From: Albimonas marina
GTDB taxonomy: Bacteria > Pseudomonadota > Alphaproteobacteria > Rhodobacterales > Rhodobacteraceae
NCBI RefSeq assembly: GCF_029223255.1
Contig: NZ_JARHUC010000003.1
Location: 620,001 to 684,000 of the forward strand
Length of the DNA stretch: 64,000 nucleotides
Direction of reading: 5' to 3'
The position numbers and the translations under genes are program-made. Shown piece after piece: positions 61,292-64,000 of the stretch. Position 1 is the stretch's first letter. Each line of letters begins with the position of its first letter. Below the pieces are notes generated by a model, which worked only from the letters and a program-made list of their open reading frames with translations, had not been told where the DNA came from and made no database searches.

Positions 61292-62092
61292 TTGGCCGAA
61301 CTGCGCTTCACCATCCTGGGCTGCGGCTCCTCCGGGGGTGTGCCGCGGCTGGGCGACGTCTGGGGCGCCTGCGACCCGCAGAACCCCAAGAACCGCCGCC
61401 GCCGCTGCTCGATGCTGGTCGAGCGGATCGAGGATGGGCAGGGGATCACCCGCGTCCTGATCGACACCGGCCCCGACATGCGCGAGCAGCTGCTGAGCGC
61501 GGGCGTCGGCCTGCTCGACGGGGTGATCTACACCCACGAGCACGCCGACCACATCCACGGGCTCGACGACCTGCGGATGATCGTCTTCAACAAGCGCAAG
61601 CGCCTGACGGTCTGGGCCAATCCCGAGACGCAGGACAGCCTGATCTCGCGCTTCGGCTACGCCTTCGTGCAGCCCGAGGGCTCGCCCTATCCGCCGATCC
61701 TGAACCTCAAGACCATCGCCGGCCCGGTGACGGTGTGGGGCGACGGGGGCGACCTGGTGTTCCGGCCCTTCAAGGTGCGCCACGGCTCGATCGACGCGCT
61801 GGGCTTCCGCATCGGGCCGCTCGCCTACCTGCCCGACGTCTCGGCCATGTCCGACGAGGCGTGGACGGAGATCGAGGGCGCGGACACCTGGGTGGTCGAC
61901 GCGCTGCGCTACACCCCCCACCCGACGCATTCGCACCTGGAGCAGACGCTGGGCTGGATCGAGAAATCCGGCGTGCGCCGCGGCGTGCTGACCAACATGC
62001 ACGTCGACCTCGACTTCGAGCGGATGCGCGTCGAGACGCCCGAGAACGTCGAGCCCGCCCACGACGGGATGGTCCTGACCTTTGCCGACTGA
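61292..62092 (+). CDS. MBL-fold hydrolase, PhnP-like phosphoribosyl cyclic phosphodiesterase family
   Basis: A 266-residue metallo-beta-lactamase-fold enzyme. It has LGCGSSGGVPR at the N-terminus, the metal motif THEHADHIHGLDDLR (HxHxDH), then LGFRIGPLAYLPDVSAM, HPTHSHLEQTL and the final His in TNMHVDLDFE. PhnP-type enzymes open cyclic phosphates; a Rhodobacteraceae-wide homologue follows tatD. Start: TTG at 61292, 2 bases after the tatD stop, chosen because no ATG precedes the fold. Confidence 0.85.
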   Translation: MAELRFTILGCGSSGGVPRLGDVWGACDPQNPKNRRRRCSMLVERIEDGQGITRVLIDTGPDMREQLLSAGVGLLDGVIYTHEHADHIHGLDDLRMIVFNKRKRLTVWANPETQDSLISRFGYAFVQPEGSPYPPILNLKTIAGPVTVWGDGGDLVFRPFKVRHGSIDALGFRIGPLAYLPDVSAMSDEAWTEIEGADTWVVDALRYTPHPTHSHLEQTLGWIEKSGVRRGVLTNMHVDLDFERMRVETPENVEPAHDGMVLTFAD

Positions 62093-62233
62093 GGCGTCCG
62101 CCCCGCGCCTCCCGCGCGCAGCAGACGCCCCCCGGCGCCCCTCCGACCCCTCCGCCCCCCGGCGCCGCGCCCCCGACACGGCTGCGCGCGCGGGGGGCGA
62201 TTTCGTTCTCAAGCCCCCGCGAGTCCCCGCCTG

Positions 62234-63178
62234 ATGCTCGACATCCTGCTGATCGTCCTGCCCGTCTTCGTGATCGTGGGGCTGGGCTACGTCGCCTCCC
62301 GCATCGGGCTCTTGAAGGACGCGGACATCGACGTGCTGCTGCGCTTCTGCACCGGCATCGCGATCCCGTGCCTGCTGTTCTCGGGCGTGGCGCGGCTGGA
62401 CCTGGCGGACAACTTCAAGGCGGCGCCGCTGATCTCGTTCTACGGCGGCGGGCTGGTGGCCTTCGGCCTGGGCTACGTCGGCGCGCGCAAGATCTTCAAG
62501 CGTCGCCCCGGAGAGGCCGTGGCCGTCGCCTTCTGCGCGCTGTTCTCCAACTCCCTCCTGCTCGGCATCCCGGTGACCGAGCGCGCCTACGGGACCGAGG
62601 CGCTGTCGGCCAACTTTGCGATCCTCTCGATCCACGCGCCCTTCATCTACTTCGTGGGGATCGTGGCGATGGAGTTCGCGCGCGCCGACGGCCGCTCGGC
62701 CGCCGCGACCGCGAAGGCGACGGCGCGGATGATGTTCCGCAACTCGCTGACCATCGGCATCGCCATCGGCCTGGCGGTGAACCTGACCGGCCTGCCGCTG
62801 CCCGACCCGGTGTTCGAGGGCGTGCAGACGCTGGGCCGGGGCGGCATCCCCGTGGCGCTGTTCGCGCTGGGGGCGGCGATGACGCGCTACCGGCTGCAGG
62901 ATGGGATCGGCGAGGCGGCCTTCGCGGCCGCCCTGTCGTTGCTGCTGCATCCGCTGATCACCTTCCTCGCCGGCCACTACGGCTTCGGGATCGAGGACCG
63001 GTTCCTGCGCTCGGCGGTGGTCACCGCCTCGATGCCGCCGGGGATCAACGCCTATCTCTTCGCGGTGATGTACCAGCGCGCGACCGGCGTCGCGGCCGCG
63101 ACGGTGCTGCTGGCGACGATGTTCTCGGTGGTGACCGCCTCCGGCTGGCTGGCGGTGCTGCACGTCGTGGCGCCGTAG
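62234..63178 (+). CDS. AEC-family transporter (auxin efflux carrier type)
   Basis: A 314-residue inner-membrane protein with about ten hydrophobic helices in two halves: LDILLIVLPVFVIVGLGYVA at the start and SMPPGINAYLFAVMYQR in the second crossover region. The GIAIPCLLF segment forms the first crossover. It probably exports or imports small carboxylates such as malonate or malate; the substrate is unknown. The 141-base spacer before it has no gene. Confidence 0.9.
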   Translation: MLDILLIVLPVFVIVGLGYVASRIGLLKDADIDVLLRFCTGIAIPCLLFSGVARLDLADNFKAAPLISFYGGGLVAFGLGYVGARKIFKRRPGEAVAVAFCALFSNSLLLGIPVTERAYGTEALSANFAILSIHAPFIYFVGIVAMEFARADGRSAAATAKATARMMFRNSLTIGIAIGLAVNLTGLPLPDPVFEGVQTLGRGGIPVALFALGAAMTRYRLQDGIGEAAFAAALSLLLHPLITFLAGHYGFGIEDRFLRSAVVTASMPPGINAYLFAVMYQRATGVAAATVLLATMFSVVTASGWLAVLHVVAP

Positions 63179-63239
63179 GGCGGGGGGCGATGCCACGCGC
63201 GGGGGAAACCGGATCGGCTTGCGGCGCGTATGTCTCGAC

Positions 63240-64000
63240 ATGGCCCATGACCCGTCGACCCTCACCCGCCGCGCCGTCCTGCTGGGCGGAACCGCCGCCC
63301 TCGGCGCCCTCGCAGGAGGCTGCGCCGTGATCCCCTCGCCCTCGCGCATCGAGGCGCGCAATCCCCCCGCCGGGCAATTCGTCGAGGCGGCGGGGCTGCG
63401 CATCCACTACGTCGAGATGGGCCCGCCCGAGGCGCCGCCGGTGGTGCTGGTGCACGGGGCGACGGGCAACCTCAACGACATGACCTTCGACCTCGCCCCG
63501 CGCCTGGCCGGACGGCATCGCGTGATCGCCTTCGACCGCCCGGGGCTGGGCTGGTCGGAGCGGCCGGCGAAGGAGGGCTGGCGCCCCGCGGTGCAGGCCG
63601 CCGTGCTGCGCGAGGCCGCCGGCCGCCTGGGCGTCGAGGCGCCGGTGGTGCTGGGCCATTCCTGGGGCGGGGCGGTGGCCACGGCCTGGGCGCTGCAGGA
63701 TCCCGGGATCCGCGGGGCGGTGGTGGTCTCGGGCGCGACCATGCCCTGGTCGGACGGCGACGACTGGCTGACCTGGCTGAAGACCTCGGCCCCCGCCGCC
63801 TGGCTGGGGGCGACGATCTTCGGCCTGTGGGCGGAGCGGGACGGCGGCGCCTCGGCCGCCGCGCGGATCTTCCGGCCCCAGCCGGTGCCCGAAGGCTATC
63901 TCGCGCACCTGCAGCCCGAGCTGCTGCTGCGCCCGGAGACCTTCCGCCACAACACCGAGGACATCGAGCGGCTGGACGGGGAGCTCGCCGAGCTCTCGCG
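63240..64000 (+). CDS. Alpha/beta-hydrolase lipoprotein, incomplete at the right edge
   Basis: Runs past the window end (about 253 residues seen). The N-terminus TRRAVLLGGTAALGALAGGC has a twin-Arg pair and a lipobox, so it is a Tat/lipoprotein candidate. The fold shows VVLVHGATGN (oxyanion), DRPGLGWSE and the nucleophile GHSWGG. The product could be an esterase or haloperoxidase-like enzyme; the catalytic Asp and His lie beyond the edge or are not identified. Confidence 0.85.
   Translation, partial: MAHDPSTLTRRAVLLGGTAALGALAGGCAVIPSPSRIEARNPPAGQFVEAAGLRIHYVEMGPPEAPPVVLVHGATGNLNDMTFDLAPRLAGRHRVIAFDRPGLGWSERPAKEGWRPAVQAAVLREAAGRLGVEAPVVLGHSWGGAVATAWALQDPGIRGAVVVSGATMPWSDGDDWLTWLKTSAPAAWLGATIFGLWAERDGGASAAARIFRPQPVPEGYLAHLQPELLLRPETFRHNTEDIERLDGELAELS

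Overview
The window looks like chromosomal DNA of a very GC-rich alphaproteobacterium, most likely Rhodobacteraceae/Paracoccaceae-like. The reasons are: GC above 70 percent with extreme third-position GC; the gene sets tamA-tamB, ffs-dnaX-ybaB, thiO-S-G-E-F behind a TPP riboswitch, and nadA-B-C; a membrane-anchored cytochrome c of the c-552 type; and a DPBB protein next to a PBP5-type carboxypeptidase. The genus cannot be fixed from the sequence alone.

Layout. 1-5.5 kb: tamA (end only) and tamB, outer-membrane assembly. 5.7-8 kb: a Tat-exported glutathione peroxidase and purB. 8.1-14.5 kb: a yejABEF-type peptide ABC importer whose genes overlap by 4 bp and which carries two small coupled extra genes. 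14.7-20.9 kb: a flavin oxidoreductase, an RTX repeat protein, pheA, cytochrome c and nudC. 21-24.3 kb: a long inverted repeat, the SRP RNA gene ffs, dnaX and ybaB. 24.5-29.3 kb: a small membrane protein, a tyrosine phosphatase, an FMN reductase, a HasA-like hemophore domain fused to RTX repeats, and a DapA-family lyase. 29.6-38.4 kb: a branched-chain-type (HAAT) ABC importer with an SDR gene inserted between livM and livG, then a Baeyer-Villiger monooxygenase and a DsbA-like isomerase, a plausible uptake-and-oxidation unit. 38.4-45.8 kb: thiamine (thiazole) genes on the minus strand, divergent from nadABC.

45.8-55.5 kb is accessory DNA in two parts. The left part (45.8-50.8 kb) is a scrap heap: a frameshifted integrase remnant, a transposase C-terminus, a chimera of an IS3 OrfA start with an adenylate-cyclase end, a large serine recombinase lacking its catalytic domain plus its small partner, a low-GC phage-type gene, and a DUF3883 nuclease-like gene. 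The right part (50,835-55,476) is a compact 4.6 kb element integrated at the 3' end of tRNA-Ser(UGA). It has a 14-bp direct repeat at its ends, paired TACCAC sites at both ends, an intact tyrosine recombinase, an excisionase-like gene, two HTH genes, a palindrome array, phage-like small genes and one unknown cargo gene. It resembles a miniature satellite-type element and is the best candidate for something undescribed.

55.5-64 kb returns to core genes: a DPBB-type exported protein, a D-Ala-D-Ala carboxypeptidase, tmk-holB-tatD-PhnP-like, an AEC transporter and a truncated alpha/beta-hydrolase lipoprotein.

Non-coding structure is rich: rho-independent hairpins, two families of dispersed intergenic repeats, a 7-bp tandem repeat and a 159-bp hairpin. 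No CRISPR array, rRNA or complete IS was seen. All family calls come from reading motifs, not from searches.
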